This document shows, in pieces, positions 11,026 through 23,208 of a DNA stretch of 64,000 nt (position 1 is the stretch's first letter; the number at the start of each line of letters is the position of its first letter). The position numbers were made by a program, and so were the translations under genes. Source of the DNA: Sphaerosporella brunnea (taxonomy: Eukaryota; Ascomycota; Pezizomycetes; Pezizales; Pyronemataceae); contig VXIS01000208.1 in the NCBI GenBank assembly GCA_008704415.1, forward strand, positions 1 to 64,000, given 5' to 3'. The notes below the pieces were generated by a model. The model was not told the origin of the DNA. It was given only the letters and a program-made list of their open reading frames with translations, and searched no databases.

Positions 11026-11649
11026 CTTCTCTGGTGGTTGGTTGTGTGTTGACCTTCGGCCGGGGGGGGAGGGGATGGGGGTCTATATCAGCGTGTAATA
11101 TAACGGCAGGGTAGATACCTGTATGTCATACGACGGTATGGTAGATAGAAAGACAACGACGGGCGGCCAACATAGCGATACCCCTCGGCAAGCAACGTCG
11201 CCTATTTTGAACGCTACCTGCTTCAGTTCTTGAAAGCTCGCATCCCTGTCCATATGAACTGATCGAATACAGCACGATGGAAGATGTATACTCAAAGAAA
11301 TGTTTGCGCGGTGGGACCTGTCAGTTAGATAGTGTTCACCTCTCTCGCCGCAGGTGCCCAAAGTCGCAGGCTGCTGAATAATACTGATGAGACCCGTAAC
11401 GTGATAAAAAAAAGACAGTACGGACTACCCCAGGGTTAGACCACCCCACATCCGTCCGGTGTGCAATTACCGTGGAGGCAGGTTCTACAGCGACGCAGGG
11501 ATTGTACCCCCGCCGTGAGCGAGCGTGGCTTTTCTTTAAGGCCAGTTCCGCTGTTGCAACGTTTGGTCCAACCAGGACTCTGCGTACACCGAATTCCCAG
11601 TCCCAATTGCGATAGGTCCTCCCGCCATCAACTTAATCAGCGCGCAAGG

Positions 11650-12545
11650 TACCGGATCTACTCGACAACAACCTCTCGACTTGGAGCGGGAAAATAAACT
11701 TCCCGGGCAGGCGGTCCGGGCCGAAAAGCTTTTGTTGACGTTGTGGGGGGGTGACGTCGCCGTGATGCTGTACCAACGATGTCTCCCGTGCCACAACACC
11801 GTTCGATTTCCCAATTCACCGACCTCCGCAGATGACAAGATGTTTTGCCGCCTTTCTCCCGTAACTGAGCCCAATCGGGAATCTAGTGGACGACCCAATG
11901 CGGCCCCATTGAGTCAAATTCTACAGGAGCCTTCACCACAAAGCCATGCGGTCCCACGAAGGCAACGCAGGAAACCTGCGATTAAGGACCCGGAGCCTCA
12001 TGTAAAGCGCAGACGGAAGTAAAAGGGTTTCCTTGTTCGTCTCTGTCTTCCTTAAGATATTCTAAGCTTACACTCATTCAGTGCTTCAGCCATTCTTTCT
12101 GCCGCGTTGGTGCTCTGGACCCCGACCGCTCCTTTCCATCCAGCCGTGCTCTTGACCACTCCTCTTGGCCTTCCCTGGCCCCCTGGCCGCTCCTTTCCCT
12201 TCAGCGGTGCTCTGGACTCCTCCACCTGTCCTTTTCTGGTATGCTGGTGGCTCCCTTGTCCGTGCCAGCCGCTCTGCTGCCCCCCTCAGTCGCTCGCTGA
12301 ACATTCGCAGGCCCTCCAGTTCGCCTATAGGCCTGTTTTTGGACTCTGGTCTCGGATTTTCTATCGCTTGGTGTTCTCGGTGTTCTTGACGTCGTCGGCG
12401 CGGTCGCGTTGCATGGTGGAAAATCATCAAATGTTTCGAAAAAAATAAACTTTTATATTCGCCACCCGATCGGCTATCTAACGGAGCGGGAAGTTTATTT
12501 TCCCGCTCCAAGTCGAGAGGTTGTTATTGTCGAGTAGATCCGGTA
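11650..12545. mobile_element. TIR element of about 0.9 kb with ~56-bp terminal inverted repeats
   Basis: The left end (11650-11705) and right end (12487-12545) are near-perfect inverted repeats that begin TACCGGATCTACTCGACAA and differ by a 3-bp indel. TA dinucleotides at both outer edges could be the target duplication of a Tc1/mariner-like element, but the superfamily is not certain. Because the TIRs are coding-open, a frame starting MERENKLP begins in each TIR, in opposite directions. The plus frame (11681-12022, 113 codons) ends in a basic KRRRK tail. The minus frame (12086-12511) is Arg/Glu-rich. No DDE transposase is visible, so the element is probably non-autonomous. Confidence 0.82.
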
Positions 12546-12930
12546 GGCCCGCCGCGGCTCTCAGCCGCCCGCTTCTTCCTTATGGCTTTGCAGGGAAAAT
12601 GCAAAACTCGAAGCATTAGGCGGCAGCTTCGGCTGTAGTTCCGCGACCTCCATGTCGAGGTGACAAACAATGTTTACTGGAGAGATCTGGGACGACGAAG
12701 CCCAGTCGTGGGAACTCCTAGTATCTCCATTTGAACATCGCAACGGGGGAGTCGATCCTGGGTGCGAATCGGTCGCTGCGGCACTCTGACAAAGGTCTCA
12801 AGGCGGTGACAAGAATATCGGAGGCTACTCCAAAGGAGCTTGTGTGCAGCCTGTTCTGGATTCCTAATCGAGATTTCTTGAGCCTCCAAGGATAGAGCGG
12901 AGCGCCTTTGCAGCTTCAGTGCCAGGACGG

Positions 12931-14240
12931 TCAACCGCGGCTGGCGAAGACCCTTCGCAGCACGGAGCGGCGAGGCTTGCGAAAGATGCAGTAAGCGGAA
13001 GCGGCGGTGTTCACGCATGACACTGTTGATACCTTTACGACATCAATACCCGCTCTCATGAGCTGCGGCGACTCAATGAAAGAGTAGTGTTCTCGCAAGT
13101 AGTCATAAGATCCAACACGTGTCTCGATTCGTAGGCGGTAGATCAATTGAAATCTGTCTCGCAGTACCCACCGCGCCTCAAAGGCCGCGTATAGAATCAC
13201 CGACATCACAGCTCATCAACGATTTCCCTCTGCGTCAGCATCACCGTTACTATCCATCATATGTACCCCAGAAACCTAGGCGGATCGCGCTCGCAGGCGT
13301 GTCTCAGTGTTGCAGAGGACACTAGATTGACTGGCCATCGTTTCCCGGCTCATTGCACTCAGCCCGGGCGAGTTTCGAGACCCAATGGCTGCTGGTATAT
13401 TCGTCATTGCTTGTCCAGTATCCGCTCAGCTCTGAGGCTGCGGTCATAGCAGGGGAGAGTGTCTGGCCGGCAAAGCCTGCCGGATACACCTGGACAGAGA
13501 TCTGCACCATGCGGTCGAACAGCGTCGATCGCAGATTTATAGCAGTCAGTGTCGGTAGATCCTGGGTAGGCTTTCTCTGGAAGGGACACGCCAGCGTTGC
13601 GCAGTGACAAGATCTTCGCTCCAACACACCCGCAGTAGAGGAGGTACCGCAATATCACATATTCTCCGTCAGGGTAGCCGGGACGTAGCGGCAGCCGGCG
13701 CAGGACGATGGCTAGCACAGCAGGGCTGAGAAGAATCACGTAAGTTCATCCAGTTTGTAGCCGTCGTCGTTAACGATGTCAAGCTCAACGACGGGAAATT
13801 AGTCGAGGAGCACCAACACAATGAGGCCATATTATTCTGGGTGTCCGTAGTGGCGATCACCCAGATGCGCCTGCATAGATGGGAAGGTAGGCGTGGTGGT
13901 GACAGGTGATAGTCGAGAGTACGCTGAACACCACTGCAGCAGAGAATAAAGATAGCCACGCGAGTTTAGCTGCAGACGTCCTAGATCGCCCTTGGCCCTA
14001 TGCGAACCGTCCACGTTCGCACAGCTCGCGCAGACCTGCGGAGGCTCTCATCAGGATCAAACTGCAGGCGGAGAATCGGGGCCCCCGCCAGGCGGCCGCA
14101 TTGAGTATGCCGATCTCGAGCACATATGGGTTCTCGTCCATGTTCCCCCTAGATGAGGTGATCAGCCGGCCTTCCATGGGTTACAATCCGCGCATGACCC
14201 ACATGCTGTAGAAGACATGTGGAGATATAAGCAGCGTATC
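12931..14240 (-). pseudogene. Possible decayed membrane-protein gene
   Basis: Several minus-strand frames in this interval look exon-like but are broken by stops and phase changes. There is a piece near 13960 with a hydrophobic WLSLFSAAVVFSVL run, a piece at 13745-13590 with ILLSPAVLAIVL and a Gly/Cys/Leu-rich run, and an aromatic-rich piece at 13209-13010. Their order vaguely recalls fungal RTA1-like lipid-exporter proteins, but no diagnostic motif is intact. Treat the family name as speculation; only the presence of fragmented hydrophobic exons is observed. Confidence 0.22.
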
Positions 14241-14704
14241 TCCGAGCGGTGCACAATGCACAGTGACTACTTGTATTTCAGGCCTGTCAGACATATTTGC
14301 CGAGAATCCGTATGACGCTGGGAGCACGGGGCGCAGACAGATCCACGGTAATATTGACCACTCATAGTTCCAGCCGGCGGTGAGCATCTCTTATCCGGAT
14401 GTCTATACATCGGCGCAATGCTGTGTGACCACAAGGGATGCAGGTTGTTGGATTACAGAGTCCCGTGATATTCATCATAAGGCGGAAGCACTAAAATCAC
14501 TAAACACCACTCAGCCGCGCCACTACCAGGAGTGTCCATGTCCCCCGAAGTTTGCATTTGAAGAATTGCGGCTGGCACGCAAGCGGCACTGCACTATTGC
14601 CTTGATGTTGCAAGGGTCTTACCGCTGTTAAACAGGTGCCGATTCATAAGTACGCAGTTATCCATGCCGGATATGAACAGTTGAAATATAACTTGGCCAT
14701 CACA

Positions 14705-14799
14705 AGTGTAGGTAGCTCAGTGGTAGAGCGTATCCGATTGCAGCATTGTCCGGGATGTTGCAATGGGGCTAAGACCCGGGTTCGATTCCCAGACTACAC
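14705..14799 (+). tRNA. tRNA-like gene or tRNA pseudogene, isotype uncertain
   Basis: It has a near-perfect A box (TAGCTCAGTGGTAGAGC) and B box (GGTTCGATTCC) at tRNA spacing, with ends that pair (AGTGTAG with CTACACT). A run of Ts at 14817-14824 would serve as a pol III terminator. The T stem has one mismatch, one unpaired base lies next to the acceptor stem on each side, and no clean anticodon stem forms, even assuming an intron after TTGCA. If functional, the anticodon would be GCA (Cys) or TGC (Ala). It could be a tRNA pseudogene or a tRNA-derived SINE head. Confidence 0.5.
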
Positions 14800-15603
14800 T
14801 ATTTCCTTTTGTTGCTGATTTTTTTACCTGCGGCGGGTGCACAGTCGCTCCATTGAGTGATGTCTGTGCTATCTGGGACAACCGACCACCGGAGGAGGAG
14901 ACTATAATCCCCACATAGGGTCTTAGGTTGTGAAATCAGTCTCCGCTTCCCCATTCATGATCATCCTTCAGTAAGCGACCAACCTTGTGAAATCTAATAC
15001 ATGATTCCGCCACCATCTATCCCACCGAGTTTCCCCCACACGCTGCTAGGCTTCATCTCTATCCCAAACCTAAATCATTGTTTCCTCAGTTTCTCTGCGT
15101 TGCACAATGTTCCATTGTTCTCTCCGTGATTTTTCTCCAACCGCATTTTGACCCCACATCGGCCATGATAATCATCGTTCGCGGTCGCGTCCAGACAATG
15201 AACCTCATTACAAACAAACAAATCCCACCTCGACACTCATCCACTGGAATAAAAAGCCGCCTGTTGCCGCAATCGAGTGTTCTAGTAAGGTGCAGGTGCG
15301 TAAGGATCCCTATATACAGGATGCCGCTATCACCAGTTAGCACCTGGAACGTCACTTGTGCTTGGATCACACCGAACCGTCTTCACAACCTCTCTCCAAT
15401 CATTGCAGGTGTATTCTACACCGTCAACTAAACCATGGATTTGGATAGGTTAGGTTTGCCAGAAAACAGCCGCGAATCTATGCCAGTGTACGCGTCACGC
15501 AGTAGCTGCGATGGACGACTAAATAGCGCGAGCTCTGGGTCTGTGCGGCGCCGGTCGGCTCAGAATAAAACAGAAAGCTGACGTTGGGCACTGCTATCTC
15601 TTC

Positions 15604-16192
15604 CTAGACCAAATTCCCTTTCGCTGTCAGCCTCTCCGTTTCAATGATGAATGTCTCAAACCAAGCCAATGGAAACCTCTCTATAGGATCCTTGCGTAGT
15701 AGCCGGATTTTACGCTCGAGAACACACTGCGCATCATCTACCACAGGCCTACACATCTCCCCGCAAACTTCAAACAACACTCCCGTGAGTGGATCAATAT
15801 CCCCATAGTCGTGCAGAATGCTCTCCTCCTGATTAAGGTCCAGGGTCAAACGAAAGACGCTCACCATCTCCTCCGCGATGAGGTACCCGATTACCCGCGC
15901 GTGTGTGCCAGGTGCAACCCTGTTTACCCAATGGTCTGGACATATGCCCTCACGGACGATGGTTCTTCCGGCCTCTGCACTACGCTCTATTGCTATGTTA
16001 TACTGCAGGTTTTGCAGGAACACAGGGTCCGACCCTGCCGGCGTCAACCAGCAAAGCCACATAAGGGCGGGATCGCTGTCCACTGTGGACTTTTGTTTCG
16101 CAAGAAGCGCATCCATCGGCCACTCCTCGAGCCTATTGGACACCGTGGTCGTGGGATATAAGGGCCCTGCCAGTATCCAAACCTTGGCCCTA
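15604..16192 (-). CDS. Hypothetical protein exon, about 195 codons
   Basis: A minus-strand frame is open from just after a TTTAG acceptor-like site at about 16193 down to a TAG at 15604. The product has balanced composition (Glu/Asp/Leu/Val-rich, several Trp), unlike the chance frames around it, which suggests genuine coding. No ATG lies near the 5' end: the first is at about 16116. So this is probably a downstream exon of a gene whose start was not located. No domain is recognised. Confidence 0.45.
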
Positions 16193-16205
16193 AACGGTGC
16201 TCAGG

Positions 16206-19190
16206 GTTAGCAGTTCCAGTGGTCCTGGACCAGCCAGTCTGTCCCCCTCCAGATTGAAGGTACTACTCTTCATATGCCGCTGCCACCGGCACAAGTCGCA
16301 CTGTGCTGTATGAGATGAGACCAAGTCTTTAATTAACCAGACAACGTTGTTGTTTCAAGATCTGCTTCTGCTCTTTCGTCGGCTAATCGTGATCTCTAAT
16401 CGTCGAGGTTCCTAAGACGTGACAGCGTTGGGGTTCGACAGCTCCCAGATGCCAGATCAGTACCGTTATTCATCGTTGGGGAACACGCGCCTAGACAAGG
16501 AGTCACTACTGGTATGTCCTCGATCCTGGAGTAATTACCGACGTAGGGTTAATGGGAGCTCTGCAGGGATCCGAACCTGTGCGTGTCTTTCTTGTACACT
16601 TGTGGCGTGTCTAGCGCATGTAGTTTACACACAAAGTACCTGGTATATGAGATTGAAGAAGATCAAGGGGGCGCCAGATAAGATACCATATGGTACCGCA
16701 ATCATGTCACTCAGGCAGATTGAAATCCATTAAAGCTAGCACTCCGGATCCGATCGGCGGCAGGTGGGCTGATGATTCATTTGTTTTGCTGGTAATTGTC
16801 TAGCCCTATCGAGCCGATCTCTTGCGGTGGTGGAGGTAGGATTGTGGCTGTGTCCTGCTCACTGCTGCCCATGGTCCTACTCTCTGAGGGCATCTCGAGC
16901 GATTTGTAGCTGAAGAATTGTTGCGCCGGTACTGACGACACATCGTCCCAACTCTGGATTCCGGTTCAGAAATGGGGCTTCGCCATTCTGTGTGGCACAC
17001 ATCCATTTTGCTGCTGGCTTGCCAACGTTTGATGGCAAGAGTGAATAGTCAACGAGCCGGCCTGACGCACTACGGGAGGCGCAGGGAGAACCGGGTGATA
17101 GCACATGACCATTGTCCTATGGCCTTACCCTGGGGCCCGCACTGCGTCCTATCGATCTCGCGGTGCTCTTATCGCCCCCGTCATGCGCCGACCCCCCTCC
17201 TCCATCCTGCGCGGAAAACGGGCAGTGTTAGCTCGGGGTCGAGTACCGAATTGATCTCCAACACATCGTTGGACTCACCTGCCGCGGTCATGCTTGCAGC
17301 CGAGAACCCCTTGCTTGTGAAAGAGAGTGGAAATTGCGTTGCGAAAAGGGATTCGGCGGGGATTGTTTGCGAATGAGGAGATGCCGGTTCAGAAAGACAG
17401 AAACAGTACACCGTGCCTGCATGCTTTATTCCTGATCGGCCATGCCTCGCGTGGCCACGTCGTCGGTTGCAGGTTTGACTGTGTTGGTAATCTTCACATT
17501 TGCGAGGATTGCAGTTCGTTTTTCGACATCGCTTTCCTTCTCCATACTGTACATACGGGTTTTCACCGCACGACATGGCTTCAAAGCGCAGATTGACAGG
17601 TTAAGCTGCATGCGGTGATTGTTCAGCTTCACGAAAAGACAGACTGCGAGACGGCGGCCAGGGATGGAGAGCGTCGGCGAGGGAGCTCGAGCCACCGGAG
17701 CGCCAGACTCACAAAGTGAGTCATTTTGAGTGATGCACGCACTGTTCCTTCCGTTGCGAGCAGGAAAGTTCAAGTACTTCGAACCGTCATTGCCCCGATT
17801 ATTCCTGCTCGAATCATCACTTAGCCAAACTGGTGGTTGCAGGCCATCAAATAGGGCGAGCTTCGTTCCGCAACGCCGAAGCCCTTGAACCCCACCGTGA
17901 AGGCTGCCGACCACTCCTGGTCCATCCCGGGTGGCCCCCCCCCCCTTTCAGTACCTGGCTGCATTGCTGGGAAACCGTTTTGTGTCCACTACTAGTAGCT
18001 GTCGTCAGACTGGACATCTAGTGACTTCGGTGACTTCGAATACTCAACAGGTGTGTCTTTCTCGAGGTGCAACGAATTACACAGCAAAAAATACCCGGCA
18101 CGCTCTCGCAGGACATCTGGAAATGAGTAGTTACCCATGAGGAATCGCTCGCAATGTGTGATCCGTACGAACAACTGCAAGCAGTGAGCGCCATACCTCC
18201 TCCACCAACGGCGTAGCGGCTAGATCCCGAGAGTCTCCAGTCTCCGCTCCACGATCGTCACACACTGCCGTCGACCGCCTCCCAAGGCCAGCCAGCGTGA
18301 ATGTCTGCAGCGTATCCCTGCACCACTGTGCCGCACGACCGCAGTGTTGTACGGCATTCACACGGTGGTTAGGGGATAGATTAGAGAAGGGGCCGAGTGC
18401 TTGGTAGTGAGCCTGCCAGGGAGGCAGACCTAAGGGGATTGGCCCCCGAGGACAGCAATTACGATCATACTATCTTCAATCCTTCGCTCGAGGTATTCCC
18501 TCGTAGAACACGCAGGTAGTCCCTTCACCTGGACTGCGGTTCAGTACATTCTAACGGGCAATGCGCCAACGACTTGGCTGTGCTGCGCGCTGATTCTGAA
18601 CGGTCTGTTCTCGTGAACGGACCGGAACACACCTGAAGAAAGGCGCTTGAACACGACGGCCTCGGCCTCACCAAAATGTTTGATGTGCAGCCATCATAGA
18701 CAAGAGACATGTCTGATTTCACTAGATTTGATTTGAATCATGCTTCAATTGGGGCCTATAAAGTCTATGCCAAGCAATAGTATTGCTAATCCTGTCTCCG
18801 TTAGCCGTGAAGCTGTCTACGGCTGCTCCCATTTCTTCTGCTCCCCGTTCACCGCCAAGCAAAAGCAAGACACAGGAAAAGAAACACGTGACTCTATCTC
18901 CTCCAGAAGGCCGGGGAGGAAGACGAAGAGAACAGAGTCGACGACGTTGTGAGAGGTGATCAAAAGAAGCTTAATTCTCTCAGACGCCGGAGGGTGAGCG
19001 TCAGAACTTCATATACAACATATATATCTGAAACAGAAAACAAAGAAAACACCGGAAACATTCAGACCCACGTCTCCACCCCAGTTCTGCACGTGAGTTC
19101 GCCACCCGAAATCCTTTTCAACAGCGGAGGCAATCTGGTCGGAGTTTAGGACGCGTTTTAAGGTCATGAGGAAAAAACAAGATGTAAATG
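16206..19190. other. No clear gene
   Basis: Many short frames on both strands. A Val/Leu-rich minus frame at 16877-17104 and a 162-codon minus frame at 17426-17914 are the longest; neither shows a domain or convincing splice sites. No transposon termini were recognised. Confidence 0.35.
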
Positions 19191-19191
19191 C

Positions 19192-20311
19192 TTACGTACC
19201 TAAGATTTCGAAAATAAGGTATTTATTTTTAAATGTTCGCTGGTTAAACCGGATTTTCTTCGAAACTTGCTTTCCGTATTTGATCTGCTTGCGACGTGCA
19301 TCGAGAGTCTCAGGCGAGGCGGGGCCGTCATGACGGGCCTTGTTGATCTCCAAATCGACCATCGCACGGCGCTTGCGGCCCTTGGGAGTCTCGGCGGGGG
19401 CGGGCGACGACAGATGCGCAGAACGCGGCATTCTTGGCGAGGGGGATGGCGACTCGGTGCACGGGGAGGGTGGGGAGGGCGGGGCGGGGTCTGCATTGTC
19501 TGGACGTGTGGCCAAAACCGCCTGCAACTTCTCGTCCAACAGTTCGTTAAAAATGCCAGGCAGCGCCTGCAGCTGGTCCTCGTTCCTCTTCTGGGCCAGC
19601 CTCCTGATCGCGCTGCCACTCCTTCTGGGCAGGCCAGTTTTGGTCCTGCTGCTGCTGCCAGGCCTGCTGATGTTGCTGCTGCTGCTGCTGCGCTAGAGGG
19701 AGGTCCAAAACCACCGCCAGGTTGAGAGGGGATGGGGATCCCTTCGGAATTCCGCGTTTCCGGCGTGAGACCATCCCCAGCCCAACCATGGACGTTCCGA
19801 AATTCCAAAGGTGGTTGGTCTTGATGACCGCGTGCACACACCCGGTTGATAAAGGCGCGGGAACCTGTTGACAATCTTGACGTGGTTGAAGGCCTCGGTC
19901 AGGACCGCCTTCCACTGCTGCACAGTGCCGTTCTTGCGGGGGGTGGTACGCCATGTACCATCCGTCGTTGCAGATGAATTCCGCTATAATGATACGGGTC
20001 TTCTGGTCGGTTGTGCGGGAAGGCGGGAACTGGTACTTGGCGTAAAGTTTCGCTAGAGTCATGGCGTAGATGTCGCGGTTGTGGTCGTGCTTGTGCGAGG
20101 AGTCAAAACGAAACGAGTTGATAGTTTCGATTCGGGTCCGGTACATGTCGAGACTCGGGTCGCGGCAAACGTCCTCGGTGTTGAAAACCCAAGTTGCAGT
20201 TTGCGTCCCTGCACGCGCGCAGGCTGCCGTGACCCCTCTCACCAAGCAGCTCAAAATCCCAATGAAGTAGTCATAGCCGGCGGCCCACGTGATGCGGGCA
20301 GCACAGACCAC
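19192..20311 (-). pseudogene. Frameshifted Gln-rich protein gene
   Basis: Coding signal moves between minus-strand frames. 20311 to about 19945 encodes a plausible globular segment containing KTRIIIAEFICNDGWYM. At a six-C run (19936-19941 region) the frame shifts to continue with NGTVQQWKAVLTEAFNHVKI. About 19700-19600 then has a Gln-rich stretch in the first frame. 19590-19192 encodes a Ser/Pro-rich, Lys/Arg-rich C-terminus in the second frame. Part of the 19830-19700 interval may be an intron. At least one single-base frameshift in the C run is needed, so this is a pseudogene or carries an assembly error. Family not recognised. Confidence 0.45.
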
Positions 20312-20330
20312 AGGGGAAGCCCTGCAGCAT

Positions 20331-20585
20331 CTATTCGTGGCAGGTGTGAGCGCCGCTGGGTCGTACCTTCACGCCGTGCTCCTTCAGGAGCTTTTTGAGC
20401 TCCGTTTCCTCAGCGTGGGGGTTGATCCGCACGAGGTCCATGCTGCATCCCGCGTCGACCAAGAGACGAACTATGCCTACCCAAGGTCCGAGAAATGGAC
20501 GAAGCGGAGCAGACCTTCCATCATCACGATTCATCTCCAATTTGGCGCGCGGGCTACCTTGGCCTCCTGCTTCACTGGCGATCAC
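20331..20585 (-). pseudogene. Ankyrin-repeat fragment
   Basis: The minus frame contains GIVRLLVDAGCSMD followed by ETELKKLLKEHGVKV, matching the second-helix consensus of an ankyrin repeat and a C-capping helix. A degenerate preceding repeat is visible. It ends at a stop at 20331, only 20 nt before the frame of the Gln-rich gene starts, so it may be the tail of a separate ankyrin protein. Upstream exons are not recognisable. Confidence 0.4.
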
Positions 20586-21699
20586 TCACTGACCGCCAAC
20601 AGTCAGTTCGCTTCTCACCTTGCGACAGTGCAGATTCGCCACCAGGCGCCCTATACCGGAGAACACCTACCGGTGAGAGGAGTTTGGATGCCGCAATGTT
20701 GCGATTCGGGGAGCAGGTTACTTTTTGATGTTGCCCTGCCGTCGCACCGTCTACGATTCGCCAGGATTTGCATCGTATAATCAAGTGCTCACCGGTGCTG
20801 CATTACCACCAGGCAGGGCTTTGTTCGACATACCTATTAGCACTTTGGTTCATGCTTGCTTGGAACCTGGCCCATGATATAAAGCATACACTACGTTGAC
20901 CAGGACATGAGTTGTACGGACCCAAGCCGCTCCGCAGGCCGTGCAGGCGTACTTCAGAACATGCCACAAAAGTTTTCTTGCGACCAGCAAGATGGAGAAA
21001 ATCGTTCAGTGGAGCTGTCTTTTTTAACCATCCGTCGGTAATATTTTCCACGGGGGCAGGAAAGTGAGAACTGGCAAAGACAAAGAAATACCCGTAAATA
21101 CGCAGCTTGGTGGCGCCACCAAGTTAGAACTTCATGGGAAGGACACCGCAGAACTCAAAGAGGTGTCATTGGAAACCAAAAACGGATCGCGATACCGCCA
21201 TACATCATACACATAAAGTGACTCGGCGCGTTGGCTACGCGGAAAGGGGTCACTGTCCACTCAAAGACGCCAAGCGTCCTCGTGAATGCCGTTTTCTGAC
21301 GGCCCTCTTCTGCGATGTTGATTTTGTGTTAACGGCTTGCCAGGTGGAGCTTTGAAAACTTCCAGCGAGTGCATGTGGGGTTTTAAGCGTGCGCGTTTCC
21401 CCTTGAGGACATCGTCCTTGGTCTTTTGATTCGCGTTTTCAACCACCATCCGTCGTTCATCCTCGATGGTTGACGAAGCGACCCGTGTCGCTAATCGTTC
21501 CAAAAGCGTTTGTGAAACGTAGCTGATGCTTCATCGTCTTTCACCGATCAGATGCCATTCCGCTTTCATAGTGACACTTTCCCTGCGAATCGCAATATGT
21601 CCGTTGCTTCGTCAGTTCGTTTGCTCAATTCCAGGTGCAACGTTATTTGATCCACCATGTATTACAGAATCTAGTATTGGATCACGAGGCCCGCCAGCA

Positions 21700-22990
21700 G
21701 CGAGCAGCCTCCGTCCTAGTCCGATGCATCAACAACGGAGTCAAACTCTGCTTCCTCACCCTGGCTCTCCACTGTCAACCTAGTTCGCGTTTTTCGAGCC
21801 ACATGCCGCTCCTTCTAGCGCTTCTCGTTCGTGTGGCCCTCAATGGTACCGACTCTACTCAAAAATTTTATTTTCCTGAAAACTTCAACGCGGTTCCATC
21901 AGATTCGACGGGCGGAAACCCGTGACAAAGAGGTCAAAATACAGCTTATTTTTTCCCCCGTGATCTTAAACACGTCCGAACCCTGTACCAGATCAGACTC
22001 TCAGCGTGCTTTTTTTGATGGTGGTGCATATGCTGGTGGCTCATCCGCGTCGCTGGAAGGAGGTGAGGAAAGCCCGCTAGCCTCCAGATCCTCATCCTCT
22101 GCCTCCGTTTCTTTGTCGTCCTCCTCTTCCTCCTCCTCCTCTTCACTGTACTGAAGATGTCCAACAATCCGTCGCTGTTGGGTCTTGTCCGAGTGCCTAC
22201 AAAAATGTAGTTCCGGTCTTCAACCTATAGTGTATTAGCTACTTGAATAGCCAACTTGAAAAGGCGCGCGGCTGCCAGTGAAATACGTTCTTACCTGTGC
22301 TGTATACACAGTGTCTTCATCCCCACCGTCGATTTCATCCTGTGCATCGGTGTGGAAAAGAGGAGGACCCGCTGTCTCGGCATGGGGCCCATGGGCCGTC
22401 GGTGCGTTTTCATAGTAAGCGCTCGATAGGCTATCCGGGAATGGTTCATCGCTTCCGTCAGCTTTCCGTTGAGCAACCCGAATAACGCCGGGGGCAATGG
22501 GCTCCAGCCAGTAGCTCGGTACCATATCTTTGCGGCGGGTAGTGTGCCGGAATCAGTCCTCATGAACGTATTGTATCAACAGCGCTGCGGTGTTTTTGCA
22601 CACCACGCTGGACTAGCGGCAAAATCTTTTCTTCGTTTTGACATTGAGACTCGAAGGATTGAAGTCAAGAGCTTCCGGTGCAGCTCGCATAGGATCGCGC
22701 TTTGGAGGTGGAGTGCTGTCCCGCTCTACTCGCAGGTTTGAACTCAAAAGGACGGGTTTGGGCATTGTTCGAGGGCTCGGCGTATGTGGAGGGCTCGGCG
22801 ACTGTAAAGGGCTCGGCGTAGGAGGGACTGGAGATTACAAGATCCGGCTCAACGGACATGCCTTTGCTCCCGGTGCCGCTGGAGCGGCTGCAGATGATGG
22901 CACAGCTGCCTGAATTCTCAGCGACGGCGGAGGAGAGCACAAAGCTCGGCGTAACCGACACCGGCGTGGTCCCCCAGAAGACATTTGGAC
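21700..22990 (-). pseudogene. Remnant of a Pro/Ser-rich, acidic protein gene
   Basis: Reading the minus strand, a Ser/Pro-rich stretch (SPSPPHTPSPRT) is followed by a basic segment at about 22800-22615. Then comes a 96-codon frame with an acidic DGGDEDT tail (22525-22297) that stops at a GTAAGA donor. After an acceptor near 22200 there is a very acidic stretch (YSEEEEEEEDDKETEAEDED) with a nuclear-localisation-like PPSKKARR (22170-22010). The exons are not in compatible phase as found, so the gene is probably broken. It lies downstream of a gag-like fragment in the same orientation and could belong to the same retroelement. Confidence 0.35.
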
Positions 22991-23187
22991 AAAATTAAGG
23001 GCAAGTTAGTGATGCCGGGAATGGTGCTCACGGTGTTTCCGGGAAAATCAGCACAGCTCCCGCACACAACCATCATGAATAGGCACACTGTCATGACGAC
23101 GTCATTCGCCTCAACGTCAGAAAAATCTTTCGGCCCGTCCCGCGCACGCGCAGAAAGTCAAAATTTAAAACTCTTAAAATACTGCAC

Positions 23188-23208
23188 TATTGTCGAGTAG
23201 AGTCGGTA
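23188..23208 (-). repeat. Solo terminus of the 11.65-kb TIR family
   Basis: TATTGTCGAGTAGA followed by GTCGGTA matches the right terminus at 12525-12545 at about 19 of 21 positions. No partner terminus was found nearby, so this is a solo or truncated end. Confidence 0.5.

Noticed and set aside
12931..13739. Firm assignment as an RTA1-family transporter
   Set aside because: Only scattered hydrophobic pieces resemble the family; key motifs and frame continuity are missing.
16550..16650. tRNA-like B box (GGTTCGGATCCC) on the minus strand
   Set aside because: No matching A box or acceptor-stem partner is found at tRNA spacing.
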